Shown here piece by piece: positions 43,934 through 53,063 of a stretch of DNA of 64,000 nucleotides. Position 1 is the first letter of the stretch. The number at the start of each line of letters is the position of its first letter. The position numbers and the translations under genes are program-made. Source of the stretch: Mucilaginibacter sp. OK098 (GTDB taxonomy: Bacteria > Bacteroidota > Bacteroidia > Sphingobacteriales > Sphingobacteriaceae); contig NZ_FRCM01000006.1 of NCBI RefSeq assembly GCF_900142915.1, positions 549,705 through 613,704 on the forward strand, written 5' to 3'. The notes beneath the pieces are model-generated. The model did no database searches, was not told the origin of the DNA, and worked only from the letters and a program-made list of their open reading frames with translations.

Positions 43934-44538
43934 TTAATGTCCATTCTTACCTGCAAAGGTTTTTTCACCGGCTTCAATTGCAACCTGCAATTTATTCTCA
44001 TCAGGTGGTTTTGGGCATGAGTATCCGCCACCAAAAGCACAGTATGGGTTATATGCTTTATTAAAATCTATCACCAGCGTATTACCTTTCAAATCACCGG
44101 TACTCAGGTCAATATAGCGGCCACCTGCATAAGTAGACACACCATTTGTTTCGTCAGCAAACGGAAGAAACAGGTAATCACTGTACTGCGGCAGTTTTGA
44201 TAGCGAAACACTTTTGTATAATGACAGTTGCATAGGCTTACCTTTAAGCGTAAAGCTCAGCGTTGCATACCTAACATACTGCTGGCCGGTGCCGCTAAAT
44301 ACTGGCATAATAAAACCGGGCTGATTTGCTAAAACTTCCACTTTAGCAGAAATCCTGTAAGTGCTATCGGCATTGTAAAAACGCAGGTTTTGTAGATCCT
44401 CTTTTTTAACGGAGAACTTTTATCTGTCAAAAAATCGTCCATATACTGCTGTCGATATGCAGCAATTTGCGCCTTATAATCCTGTCCAAAACAGTGTAGG
44501 CTTGTCACAAGAATAAGTACCAGGAAATATTTCATCAA
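43934..44538 (-). pseudogene. DUF1684 protein gene with a one-base frameshift
   Basis: Two overlapping frames together make one DUF1684 protein. The first (start 44538) gives a signal peptide and QDYKAQIAAYRQQYMDDFL up to SPLKK. The second gives VEVLANQPGFIMPVFSGTG through LFLPFADET, TYAGGRYIDL, DFNKAYNPYCAFGGGYSCPKPPDENKLQVAIEAGEK. They join cleanly if one T is added to the six T at 44402-44407 (A in the gene sense), restoring SPLKKEDLQNLRFYNADS. The break lies in a homopolymer, so it is either a recent inactivation or a sequencing error. The family is of unknown function and usually secreted. Confidence 0.82.
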
Positions 44539-44622
44539 TTAAAATTTACCGCTGTTAGCAAGTGCAATATATCTAAATTTCCTTGTTAACAAATGCTGTA
44601 TTTGCCCGCTAAATAAATGTGT

Positions 44623-45831
44623 CTATGATCCGCTTACCTTTAGGTTAATTGTTGCGCTTTTACCCACCACCGTTTTTTGATGAGCGTCGCCGGGTGTTGC
44701 ATTCCACAAACATTCACGCACAGTCATCTCCTGCTTTTGCGGGTCTATTGTTATCAGTTGAAACGAAAGCAAGGTTTCATTTTTACCTGAATATTTACCC
44801 TTCATTGGCGAATCTACCCTAAAAACAGGTAAATTAACATCGTTATCGGGGCCTTTGTAAGTATAAAATTCGTTCCAGTTGCTATTGCCATGAAAGTACG
44901 CTTTAATATTAGCATGCTTTTTTAAAAACTTCACAAAGCCCCTTTGTTCAATATTGGTGGCGCCATCGTCTTTTGCAGCCACCACACCTTCTTTATAATT
45001 TTCTGCAACCAGGTTTTGAAATTGATTAGCTGTGGTCATTTGATGAGGCGGTAACGGGTTTGTAAAATGTTTTGCCTCGCAGGTCGGCTGGTCGTGTGTA
45101 AAAATAATAACCGGTGTTTTCGGGGCCACAGTATCCAGGTCTTTTTCCATCCAGATCCGTTCCGCAGAATCAGGCCACAAAGTGATGAACATCATGTGAA
45201 TGCCTTTCATATTAAAGGAGTAATTTATCTTGTCCTTTTCAAAGTCATAAGCATTATTGGTCATTGGCTTAGCAGGTTTTAGCATCAGGTTATATATTTT
45301 CACCATGGCTGTAGGGTCTGTTAAAGGCATCATTGGTTTTGAGTAACCAATTGCGTTACTAATATCATGGTTCCCCGGCGCCAGTAACAATTTAGCAGGT
45401 TTGCCATTATGCCCCATAAGTTTCAACCCAACCATATAATCCGCATTAAATTGCGCCCATGATGCGGCAGCACTTTGAACAGGGATCTCCATCCGGTTAC
45501 ATATATCTCCTGATTGTACCATATAATCAACAGGCCCTACATAATGCCCCGCATTAACACCACCATCGGCAGGCAAATGAAGCATCGGGATTTGATTGAT
45601 CTGCCCGATCATTGCCGCATTTACAACATGGCTGTTAACGGCTGTATCCCCTCTGAATTTTGGACGGCTAAGTCCGTAATGCGCGTCGGAGCTGTAAACA
45701 AGGTTAATTAGCCCGCTTTTTTGAGGCTGACTATAAACGCTTTTTGAAAACATTAAAAGCAAAGCAACAATCACCGGTAAAAATAATTTTACCGGTGATT
45801 GCTTATAATTAATTGAACTGCAGTTATGCAT
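44623..45831 (-). CDS. Secreted metallophosphoesterase
   Basis: 402 aa from the ATG at 45831, 17 bases after the preceding stop; a longer frame from 45936 would overlap that gene. A signal peptide (about 10-35, SVYSQ) is followed by a calcineurin-like phosphoesterase with DAH, QSGDICNRM, LLAPGNHDISN, FTHDQPT and FHGNSN metal motifs. It is probably a periplasmic phosphatase or phosphodiesterase. It is the last gene of an operon with a lipoprotein and a TonB receptor, so phosphorus-containing nutrient uptake is a reasonable guess. Confidence 0.88.
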   Translation of the reverse strand: MHNCSSINYKQSPVKLFLPVIVALLLMFSKSVYSQPQKSGLINLVYSSDAHYGLSRPKFRGDTAVNSHVVNAAMIGQINQIPMLHLPADGGVNAGHYVGPVDYMVQSGDICNRMEIPVQSAAASWAQFNADYMVGLKLMGHNGKPAKLLLAPGNHDISNAIGYSKPMMPLTDPTAMVKIYNLMLKPAKPMTNNAYDFEKDKINYSFNMKGIHMMFITLWPDSAERIWMEKDLDTVAPKTPVIIFTHDQPTCEAKHFTNPLPPHQMTTANQFQNLVAENYKEGVVAAKDDGATNIEQRGFVKFLKKHANIKAYFHGNSNWNEFYTYKGPDNDVNLPVFRVDSPMKGKYSGKNETLLSFQLITIDPQKQEMTVRECLWNATPGDAHQKTVVGKSATINLKVSGS

Positions 45832-45847
45832 AAAAATTGATGAGCTG

Positions 45848-47272
45848 TTAATGCTGATTTCCCTTACCGTTAATTTGATAGCAACCAAGGTCTGTTCCCG
45901 GTGGCGTAGCTTCTGAAAGCCCGTAAACAGGGGCAACAGGAACTAAAATTAAAGGCTGAAAATTAGTATAGCCTTTCCCTATTAAAGGGGAGGTTGATAA
46001 TAGATGAAAATTATAGCTACCTATAGCAGAATAATCCTTCAGCGGGTGGCCGCTTGTTGGCAACGGGAAATTTATAAACTGGGGATTTCCTTTACCTACT
46101 ACATCACTGCCATCATAAACAGCACCCAGTGTATAATTTGAGGGCAGGTATTTGGCGGATGAAGTAATGGATGGAAAATCTGTAGCTTGTGGTTGTGTTA
46201 TATACCCGGTTGGATAAAATTGATTTGTTACTGATACAGAATCACCATACTGGTAATTGTATCCATAATGCATATTTGCCACATCGGCTGATGGGCTTCC
46301 TACCACCCTGTATCCAAACTTACAGTTCACAGCAAGGTTGTTATAGTACATGCCTTTAGCACCTTCTTCATAATTGATACAAGCGCCACGGCCGGTTTGC
46401 GATTGCCTGTAGCCACCGCTAACAAACGTATTGTTGTACATTATAATGTTGGTTTGCGGGGCTCCGGTGGCCTGCCCTTTGTTTGATGCTTTTTGACCGT
46501 TGGTTGCTGTGCCAATAAACATATTATAAGCCATTGTACCAACAGTACCACCTTTTGTATTTATACAATCGCCGCCCGTAAAGCCAGCCTTTTCAAAGGT
46601 ATTCCTGAATATTGCTATCTGACCGGCAGAGATGCGCATAGGATCATCATTACCGCCATACAGCCATGAATCTTCCATAATAAAATTGCCTTTGTAGTTG
46701 GCAAATAGTAAAGTATACTGGTTCCCGCTGCCTGAGCCAGCAATTTTTGATGTAACACCACCCTCGGTTGCTCCGGCGTATTCCAGGTGTGTCCATCTTA
46801 GCACCATCAGGTTACAGGTAGGCCCGCCAATTATCCCTTTCCAAATTGCTGAATAAGCGGGATCATTTGCTGGAGCCACCTGGCCAGGAGCATCCATTTT
46901 TGTTTGCCCGGCAGCAGTAATAAAGTTTGGCTGCAGTTTTGAACCATTACTAACCAGTGTTCCCAAAACAATAAGACTTGAATTTGCACCCATATTCAGC
47001 GTAACGCCCGGCTGCATTAATAAAGTATCTGTTGGGTTTATTACAAGGTCGCAACCACCTTCAACACTATAGGTTTTTCCGTTCAGCATGGTACCTTTTG
47101 CCGCAATTACCGTTGAACCTGTACCACTGCAGGTTAAAGGCTTATCGGCACTGATAGGGTTAGCGGCAGGCAATGTATAATTATATATATCATGGTGCTC
47201 TGCGCTCCATTTTTTACAGCCTGCAAATGAAAAGGCTAATACGGTTAAAAGGGAAAATATTATATTTTTCAT
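45848..47272 (-). CDS. Beta-helix-like surface lipoprotein
   Basis: 474 aa from the ATG at 47272, 32 bases after the TonB receptor stop. The lipobox is FSFAGCKKW. Repeated short strands with Gly/Asn turns (TLLMQPGVTLNMGANSSLIVLGTLVSNG, NQYTLLFANYKGNFIMEDSWLYGGNDD) suggest a right-handed parallel beta-helix of the pectate-lyase type. No catalytic motif is visible. It probably sits over the TonB receptor in place of a SusD, capturing substrate before it passes to the phosphoesterase or the receptor. Confidence 0.78.
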   Translation of the reverse strand: MKNIIFSLLTVLAFSFAGCKKWSAEHHDIYNYTLPAANPISADKPLTCSGTGSTVIAAKGTMLNGKTYSVEGGCDLVINPTDTLLMQPGVTLNMGANSSLIVLGTLVSNGSKLQPNFITAAGQTKMDAPGQVAPANDPAYSAIWKGIIGGPTCNLMVLRWTHLEYAGATEGGVTSKIAGSGSGNQYTLLFANYKGNFIMEDSWLYGGNDDPMRISAGQIAIFRNTFEKAGFTGGDCINTKGGTVGTMAYNMFIGTATNGQKASNKGQATGAPQTNIIMYNNTFVSGGYRQSQTGRGACINYEEGAKGMYYNNLAVNCKFGYRVVGSPSADVANMHYGYNYQYGDSVSVTNQFYPTGYITQPQATDFPSITSSAKYLPSNYTLGAVYDGSDVVGKGNPQFINFPLPTSGHPLKDYSAIGSYNFHLLSTSPLIGKGYTNFQPLILVPVAPVYGLSEATPPGTDLGCYQINGKGNQH

Positions 47273-47303
47273 TTCTATTTTTTTTGATTGGATCTGCATT
47301 GTA

Positions 47304-50138
47304 TTAAAACTTATATCTAAAACCACCTAAGAATGATATTTTGTAGATATCACTTTGCACAAGGGTTTGGTTAGTTATATCCTGTTTGCCTAAAAACTCC
47401 TGCTGCTTAGCATCAATGTTGGCATGTGGATATTTCAGATAGATCTTGCTTGCAGCATTGGTGAGGTTATTTACTTTACCGTAAAAAGACAGCCTTTTAA
47501 TAATGGTTTTTTCGAAAGAAAAATCCAGCTGGCTGTAAGCATGTTGCCAGTAATCAAGATTATAATAAGGAGATACCTGTGCAATACGTTCCCCTGTGTA
47601 TACAAAGGCTAACTGCATATCTAAACCAAGGTTAAGGCTTTTAAATAATAGTGAAAGGTTACCTACGTGATTAGCCTGTCCCTGTAACGGGCGGGTTTGG
47701 TCAACAAGTTTCTGCTGCAATCCGTTAACAGGATCATTATAATAAAGTAGCTTATTTGTTGTTACACGCGAGTGTGTAAACGTGTAGTTACCCGAAACCC
47801 CGAATATTCCAAAATACTTTGTTACCTGGGCCTCTAGTCCATAATTTTTAGCGCCCGATGCTGCATTTTCAGGTTTAATATCCTGGCTGCTTGGCGATGC
47901 GCCATCCCTTACCAAAAAGTACTCAATCGGGTTTGATATGTCTTTATAAAAAGCGCCTAATAAAACCTGGTCTGCACCACCAGGGAACCACTCATATCTA
48001 ACATCATAGTTATTAGCTGTAATGTGTTTCAGATCCGGGTTACCTACCTCGTTGTAATATTCTCCGTCAATTTTATAAGGAACAATTTCACCAAATCCCG
48101 GCCTGCTGATTGATGCAAAATAAGATGCGCGCAGGTTTTGGTCATCGCTTAACTGGTATTTTAAATGAACGCTTGGAAGCACGTCAGTATAGCTGATGGT
48201 GCCGTTTCTTTGTGTAAATGTAATTGGCTCGCCGGTATTATAGGTTTGCAAAGTATTTTCAACACGTACCCCGCCTAACAATTGTAACCTATCAAGCAGG
48301 TTAAATTTCACTTGTAAATACTCCGAATTTATGTTTTCTGTAGCGCTATAGTTGTTTGTTGATGCAGTGTTATATGCTCCGGTAGCCTGGTTCTGGCTTA
48401 AAAAAACAAATGGTAAGCTATTAACATCGCCATGGTAAAACGGGTTACCGGTTGTGCCCAGGCTATAATCAATGTAATACGCTGATCTTGTTTTGTGCCT
48501 GTAAAGGCCGCCGACTGAAAACTCAACAACACGGTTAGCTATTTTGGGGCTATAGGTAAAATTACCATAGCCTGCCAGATCCTTGTCGCTGTTACTTTCC
48601 CAGTGATGGGATAGCTTTACGTTATTTGAATCGCGGCTGGTTATTAAGCCTGAAGTATTAACCACAGTATTTTGATCGAACGAAAAATCAGTGCGGTCAG
48701 GCTGGTCTCTTTTGGCCAGGGAATAAACACCGCTCCAGTTAAACTTCAGTTTATCTGCAAGCTGATGATCGCCCTGTAAAGTACCATTGTATATGGTTTG
48801 TTTTGTATAGGTATTACGGTCAGATATAGTTACCTGCTTGCTTTTTGCTGTTGAATTTAAGCCCAGGCCCAGGGTATCGGCGGTGACCCTTGATATGTAT
48901 TCGTTTGAACGTACATACAAGTTATAAAATGAAATTTTGTTTTTCTTGTTAAAAACATAATCAACCTTTCCGTTTAAACCAAAACGCTGGGTTTGGGTAG
49001 AATAAAACCTTTCGTACGAATCAGAAAAAGAAGGCGAATTTGAAGCGGGAATAGCGGTTGGCTGTGCATTAGGAGTTAATTCCTTTGAATTGGCGCCACG
49101 ATAAATATTCTGGTAACTTCCTGAAACAATTACACCCAGCTTATTATCCAAAAACCTGTTCCCAATGGTTAACCCTGCTGTGGTGTTAAATGGGCTTGAA
49201 TGATTTTTGTTGCTGGTTATAGCCGAGTTATTGAAATCTGAATATTTGGCTACGTAATCATTACCATTTATCTGCGCAGGCGATCTTCCGTTTATGCCCG
49301 AGCTGCTAAACTCAGTAAAAGGCCTTGATGACGAAAACAGTGTAGAAAACCCACCTGAAGCATTGGCATAAAGCACAAACCTGTCCGGAGCGCTTTTCAT
49401 TACCAGGTTCATGGTGCCTCCTATGGCATCGCCTTCCATTGATGGCGTTAAGGCTTTAATTACTTCAAGCCTTTCCAGCAGTTCCGAAGGGAAAATATCC
49501 AATGGTACAAACCTGTATTTATCATCCGGACTTGGGATCTTAATGCCATTTACCAACGTATTGTTATAACGCTGATCCATACCACGAATAATGGCATAAC
49601 GACCTTCGCCACTACTTGTACGCTGTATGGTTACACCGCTAACACGTTGCATGGTATTACCTACTGTAACATCGGGCAGCAGTTGGATTGCGTTTTGCGA
49701 TAAAATATTTACTACCGATGAAGCAACTTTTTCAAGGTTCCTGGCTGAGTGATCATTTGCTTTGCTGCCATCGCTCATAATGGCTACTTCGTTAAGTTGG
49801 GTGCTCAGGTCCTGTAAGGTAATATTTTGTGTTACTATTGGATTTGAGTTGCTGAGTGTAAGTTCATAGCTCTGTGAAACCTGGTATCCAATATAATTCA
49901 CCTTTAATTTATAGGTGCCATATTGAAGGCTGTTAAACAAGTAAGAACCATCAAGCCGGGCAGACTCCGATTGTTTAAAACTGCCCCGTTCTATCTGAAT
50001 TGTTGCGCCGGTAAGCGGCTCGCCGGTTTTAGCATCAAAAACCTTACCTTTTATTGCCTGGGCAACTGAGTTAAAATAAAAACCTGTCAATAAAAATAAC
50101 AGTAAAGAAATTCTTTTTAATTGTAAAATTGATTTCAT
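47304..50138 (-). CDS. TonB-dependent receptor
   Basis: A 944-aa outer membrane receptor. It has a signal peptide (1-27), a carboxypeptidase-regulatory-like domain (about 29-110, GKVFDAKTGEPLTGATIQIERG) and a plug with DVTVGNTMQRVSGVTIQRTSSGEGRYAIIRGMDQRYN and MEGDAIGGTMNLV. A TonB-barrel follows to the final FRYKF. It is not a SusC-type (no NEVIVVGYG-like signature, no SusD) but the CirA-like branch. It is first in a three-gene operon with the beta-helix lipoprotein and the phosphoesterase. Confidence 0.93.
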   Translation of the reverse strand: MKSILQLKRISLLLFLLTGFYFNSVAQAIKGKVFDAKTGEPLTGATIQIERGSFKQSESARLDGSYLFNSLQYGTYKLKVNYIGYQVSQSYELTLSNSNPIVTQNITLQDLSTQLNEVAIMSDGSKANDHSARNLEKVASSVVNILSQNAIQLLPDVTVGNTMQRVSGVTIQRTSSGEGRYAIIRGMDQRYNNTLVNGIKIPSPDDKYRFVPLDIFPSELLERLEVIKALTPSMEGDAIGGTMNLVMKSAPDRFVLYANASGGFSTLFSSSRPFTEFSSSGINGRSPAQINGNDYVAKYSDFNNSAITSNKNHSSPFNTTAGLTIGNRFLDNKLGVIVSGSYQNIYRGANSKELTPNAQPTAIPASNSPSFSDSYERFYSTQTQRFGLNGKVDYVFNKKNKISFYNLYVRSNEYISRVTADTLGLGLNSTAKSKQVTISDRNTYTKQTIYNGTLQGDHQLADKLKFNWSGVYSLAKRDQPDRTDFSFDQNTVVNTSGLITSRDSNNVKLSHHWESNSDKDLAGYGNFTYSPKIANRVVEFSVGGLYRHKTRSAYYIDYSLGTTGNPFYHGDVNSLPFVFLSQNQATGAYNTASTNNYSATENINSEYLQVKFNLLDRLQLLGGVRVENTLQTYNTGEPITFTQRNGTISYTDVLPSVHLKYQLSDDQNLRASYFASISRPGFGEIVPYKIDGEYYNEVGNPDLKHITANNYDVRYEWFPGGADQVLLGAFYKDISNPIEYFLVRDGASPSSQDIKPENAASGAKNYGLEAQVTKYFGIFGVSGNYTFTHSRVTTNKLLYYNDPVNGLQQKLVDQTRPLQGQANHVGNLSLLFKSLNLGLDMQLAFVYTGERIAQVSPYYNLDYWQHAYSQLDFSFEKTIIKRLSFYGKVNNLTNAASKIYLKYPHANIDAKQQEFLGKQDITNQTLVQSDIYKISFLGGFRYKF

Positions 50139-50520
50139 GAATTAAGGGGTTTTGCGGGGTAATGGAGTTTCATATTGTCCTCTAAAAACCGCAAAGAAAC
50201 CCCGTGAATTCTGTAGACATTCTGATTTTTAACGCCTTTTGCAATTCCTTAACACAATGCTTTTTGTTACCTAACATTGCGGTAAAATAGAGTAGGATAA
50301 TGGCAAAACGGGTAATGTTATCTTAATATAAAATTAAGGTTTGTGGCACAAGAAGTGCTGTAGATTTTTGTTTGATCAACAAAACTTTCGCAACTTCAGA
50401 AAGTTGAATATGCCTCTTATAAGTCAGGCATTTTTCTATTTTATGTATGGATTTAAACTACGATTCCTGTGCCAAAATCAGTTGCAGCACAAGATATTAT
50501 TCATTGACCTGGATGGATCT
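50139..50520. other. Spacer between the TonB receptor and the TNT module
   Basis: 382 bases. It holds the TonB promoter region (minus strand) and a hairpin ATGCCT/AGGCAT at about 50410-50431 followed by T on the plus strand. A short plus-strand open frame at 50341-50631 has no family character. Confidence 0.45.
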
Positions 50521-50874
50521 TCAGGCTATATCTATTTCCCAAACACCTTCCTGGTAAAGCTTATAGCGGCCGGGTTGAAATTCTCCGTAGGCAAGAACAA
50601 TAATTGTATTATCTTTTTTAAAGTAATATAACCTTAGGCCATCGCTGTTTTTATATAGATTTAGGAAGCCACCATCCGGAACAAATCCTCCGGTTTTTAC
50701 GATAGATTCAAAGTCACCGTTATTAATAACCTGTTTCAGGTCTTCAAAATTATTATTGGCAAAGTCATTAAATTTCACAGTTGCGGCCTGGCCCAGATCA
50801 AGTTCTTTAGTTAAGATCTCCCGTTCAGCCCCATCAAAAACTAATGACTTTGCCTTTGTATATTTTGTGATCAT
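50521..50874 (-). CDS. Putative immunity protein for the TNT-domain toxin
   Basis: 117 aa, cytosolic (no signal peptide), mixed alpha/beta. I do not recognise a named family. Its ATG overlaps the stop of the upstream TNT-domain gene by ATGA, the usual layout of a toxin gene followed by its immunity gene. The size, acidic net charge and lack of export fit an antitoxin that protects the producer's own cytosol. The assignment is by context only. Confidence 0.6.
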   Translation of the reverse strand: MITKYTKAKSLVFDGAEREILTKELDLGQAATVKFNDFANNNFEDLKQVINNGDFESIVKTGGFVPDGGFLNLYKNSDGLRLYYFKKDNTIIVLAYGEFQPGRYKLYQEGVWEIDIA

Positions 50875-51503
50875 TTTGGATGTTCTTTATCTTTTTGTTC
50901 GGCAAGATAACCTCCTTTTTTCAGATCATTAATATTATAAGGTAATTCATATTGGATCCCTAAACCCGGCTTGTTAAACCAGGGAATAATCTGCCCTTTT
51001 TTAACATCAGCAATTGGTTTAATAATTTTATATACCCTGTAAGGTGAGGTTAGTGTTTTATCAGGCAAGGCTCGTTGTGGAAACGGTACATCTATAAATG
51101 ACACAAATGTTCCCTTATCCTGGAACACGCTATCTGCATCAAAATAACCTCCGTAGCGATCAACCAGTAAACCGGATTGCAGTGTAACAATTTTTAATGA
51201 TAAAGCGCCCCGGTTAGGCGGCCAGCCCCCGTTCAGGCTATTGGCGGTAAAAAATTGTTGCAATTCGCTCCATCTCTCGTTTTTCCAAAGTTTCCAAGCT
51301 GTTTTTGCAAGCGGCTTTTTGGTGCTGTCCGAAAAATCAGAGACGGATTTCTCAAAAACACTAAAAGAAACCCCTCTTACAAGGGTGTCATTTTTAGCAT
51401 TTACCGAATGGGCGTGTTTGTGTGGTTTTGAAGGCAGCTCCGTTTGCGCTTTTAAAAGGAACGGTAGCATTACTGCGAGTAGGAGTATTCTTATTGTTTT
51501 CAT
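50871..51503 (-). CDS. Secreted TNT-domain protein (predicted NAD+ glycohydrolase toxin)
   Basis: 210 aa with a signal peptide (1-20, FLLKAQ) and a His-rich linker (HKHAH). Residues about 92-203 read as the TNT domain of Mycobacterium CpnT: GGWPPNRGA, TLQSGLLVDRYGGYF (R116), PFPQRALPD (R144), SPYRVYKIIKPI, and PWFNKPGLGIQYELP with Q184, then a GGYLAE end. TNT proteins hydrolyse NAD+ in target cells; the Arg and Gln residues named are those the family uses for NAD+ handling. No delivery domain is fused, so export via Sec or another pathway is inferred. Paired with an ATGA-overlapping immunity candidate. Confidence 0.82.
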   Translation of the reverse strand: MKTIRILLLAVMLPFLLKAQTELPSKPHKHAHSVNAKNDTLVRGVSFSVFEKSVSDFSDSTKKPLAKTAWKLWKNERWSELQQFFTANSLNGGWPPNRGALSLKIVTLQSGLLVDRYGGYFDADSVFQDKGTFVSFIDVPFPQRALPDKTLTSPYRVYKIIKPIADVKKGQIIPWFNKPGLGIQYELPYNINDLKKGGYLAEQKDKEHPK

Positions 51504-51848
51504 AGGACAAGATTGTTGGTTAATTATTAGATAAAGATAATAGATACAAAACTTTCGTCAATAGAAATTTACATATTTATTTTTTACGTATTGTGCTTTT
51601 TGGTTAAAAAAACTTTTATACATATCCATTGAGCCGCTCCCCGCACTTTTGTAACACGTGGTTGTGCATTGCAGTTTTCAGCCACACAAATATTACTATA
51701 TCGCCACGCATGAATTTTCCGCCCGCACGATCAGCAGGTCAGCCTGATCAAGAAAGGTTTAAAAGAATAAATATTTTTATTAGAGTAAGGGTGGATGCGA
51801 ATTACCGTGTCTTAAACGCGAATATTTTCACCTCATTAATCTTTATAA
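51504..51848. other. Divergent promoter region of TNT and DUF6268 genes
   Basis: 345 bases between two divergent starts. It contains the candidate minus-strand promoter at 51532-51561. I see no repeat or gene. Confidence 0.45.
51532..51561 (-). promoter_or_regulatory. Candidate promoter of the TNT operon
   Basis: On the minus strand, TTG (51561-51559) is followed after 19 bases by TATCTTTA (51539-51532). This fits the Bacteroidota -33 TTG and -7 TAnnTTTG elements with one mismatch at the last base. It lies 28 bases before the TNT start. Confidence 0.35.
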
Positions 51849-52772
51849 ATGAAAACAAAAATCATTATTTTAATTACGCTGATACTGCTTATAATTAAAT
51901 ATAAATCCACTGCACAGCAAGCCAGTGAAGCAGCAATCCACCCTCCGATAGGTTCATTTGAAGCCGACTATTCCTACTCCCCTTTTAAAATAAATAACAA
52001 AGATGTGAGCATTCAACAGATTAACGGCAAACTGGCTGTTCCCCTGTACAACACACTAAAGGATGGAAAGTATGATTTTTTCCTGGCCGGGATAGGATAT
52101 AACGGGCTACGGCTCTCGGGGACGGGCAATCAGTTCGGCAGCTCAAACTTTCATTCAGTTTCGGTATCCTTAACCTGGCAAAAATCTTTTTCTCCTAAAT
52201 ACGCGCTCATCACTTCATTTACCCCTATGCTTTCAAGTGATCTCAAAGACATTTCGGGGGAAGACATGATCTATTCGGGCGCTGTTTTACTTAAGATCCG
52301 AAAGTCGGCTAAATTCTCCTATACGTTGGGGGCGGCTTATTCAAAACAATTTTTTGGGACAGTATTAGTTCCTGTTGTGGGAGTTGACTGGAACATCAGC
52401 GATAAATTAACATTGTCGGCAATGTTACCTGTTTCCGAAAAACTAACTTACCAACTGTCGCGTAAGAGTTTCATTGGCATTAATAGCGACTTTGGACTGG
52501 GCGGAGGTACTTACCGGCTTTCGCAAAAAATGAATAGTGATTATTTCCAGGCACGCCAGATGAAAACAAGTTTATTTTACGAATATCACCTGGCCGGCAA
52601 CTTTTCTATAAATCTAAATGCAGGCTATAACTTCGGACAGCAACTGGATCTGTACGCTAAAGATCAAAAAGTTAACTGGGTGCCATTTAACAACATCGAC
52701 AAATTAAAGCCGCTTGAGCAACTGAAAAAAAATGGTGTAGCAGTTCAAACCGGCATCAATTATAATTTTTAA
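51849..52772 (+). CDS. DUF6268 family outer membrane beta-barrel protein
   Basis: 307 aa with an N-terminal signal peptide (about 1-22) and alternating strands to a C-terminal aromatic ending INYNF, so it is an outer membrane barrel of about 12 strands. The family signature includes ADYSYSPF, VSVSLTWQKSFSPKYALITSFTPMLSSDL and ALGLGGGTYRL-type segments. The function of DUF6268 is not established. A 70-residue conserved protein follows after 18 bases. Confidence 0.85.
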   Translation: MKTKIIILITLILLIIKYKSTAQQASEAAIHPPIGSFEADYSYSPFKINNKDVSIQQINGKLAVPLYNTLKDGKYDFFLAGIGYNGLRLSGTGNQFGSSNFHSVSVSLTWQKSFSPKYALITSFTPMLSSDLKDISGEDMIYSGAVLLKIRKSAKFSYTLGAAYSKQFFGTVLVPVVGVDWNISDKLTLSAMLPVSEKLTYQLSRKSFIGINSDFGLGGGTYRLSQKMNSDYFQARQMKTSLFYEYHLAGNFSINLNAGYNFGQQLDLYAKDQKVNWVPFNNIDKLKPLEQLKKNGVAVQTGINYNF

Positions 52773-52790
52773 TACGCATACATCTGCAAT

Positions 52791-53003
52791 ATGATTGAAG
52801 TTTTTAAAACCGATGTTACCGGGATAAGGCGTTCAAAGTTAATTATCGGCGAATTAAAGAACCACGCGCCGGGTTGTTGCATCAGTTTCGACCTGGAGGA
52901 TTGCGACCGCATCCTCCGGGTTGAAGGCGACGGGTTTGCAGTTGATTCAATTATTATTTTTCTACAAAATAAGGGGCATCACTGTGAAATACTTAGCTGG
53001 TGA
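52791..53003 (+). CDS. Small conserved ferredoxin-fold-like protein
   Basis: A 70-aa protein typical of Bacteroidota: FKTDVTGIRRSKLIIGELKNHAPGCCISFDLEDCDRILRVEG, with a C-terminal IIFLQNKGHHCEILSW. The pattern beta-alpha-beta-beta-alpha and the GCC and DxxDCD motifs recall metal-binding ferredoxin-like domains, without the classical CxxC. The function is unknown; it is probably co-transcribed with the outer membrane barrel gene. Confidence 0.75.
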   Translation: MIEVFKTDVTGIRRSKLIIGELKNHAPGCCISFDLEDCDRILRVEGDGFAVDSIIIFLQNKGHHCEILSW

Positions 53004-53063
53004 GTGATTCGATCTTTCTGGTTGCGTATTGTTGCAGTTTTCAACTGCATTAAAAATAACAGC

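Noticed and set aside
43934..44538. Two separate small genes on the minus strand
   Set aside because: The two frames join into one DUF1684 protein with a one-base change in a homopolymer.
50341..50631. 96-residue plus-strand open frame overlapping the immunity gene end
   Set aside because: It runs antisense into a supported gene, is rich in Phe/Lys/Asn as expected from AT-rich spacer DNA, and shows no domain.
51629..51898. 89-residue plus-strand open frame ahead of the DUF6268 gene
   Set aside because: It overlaps the clear signal peptide of the DUF6268 protein in another frame, with no family character.
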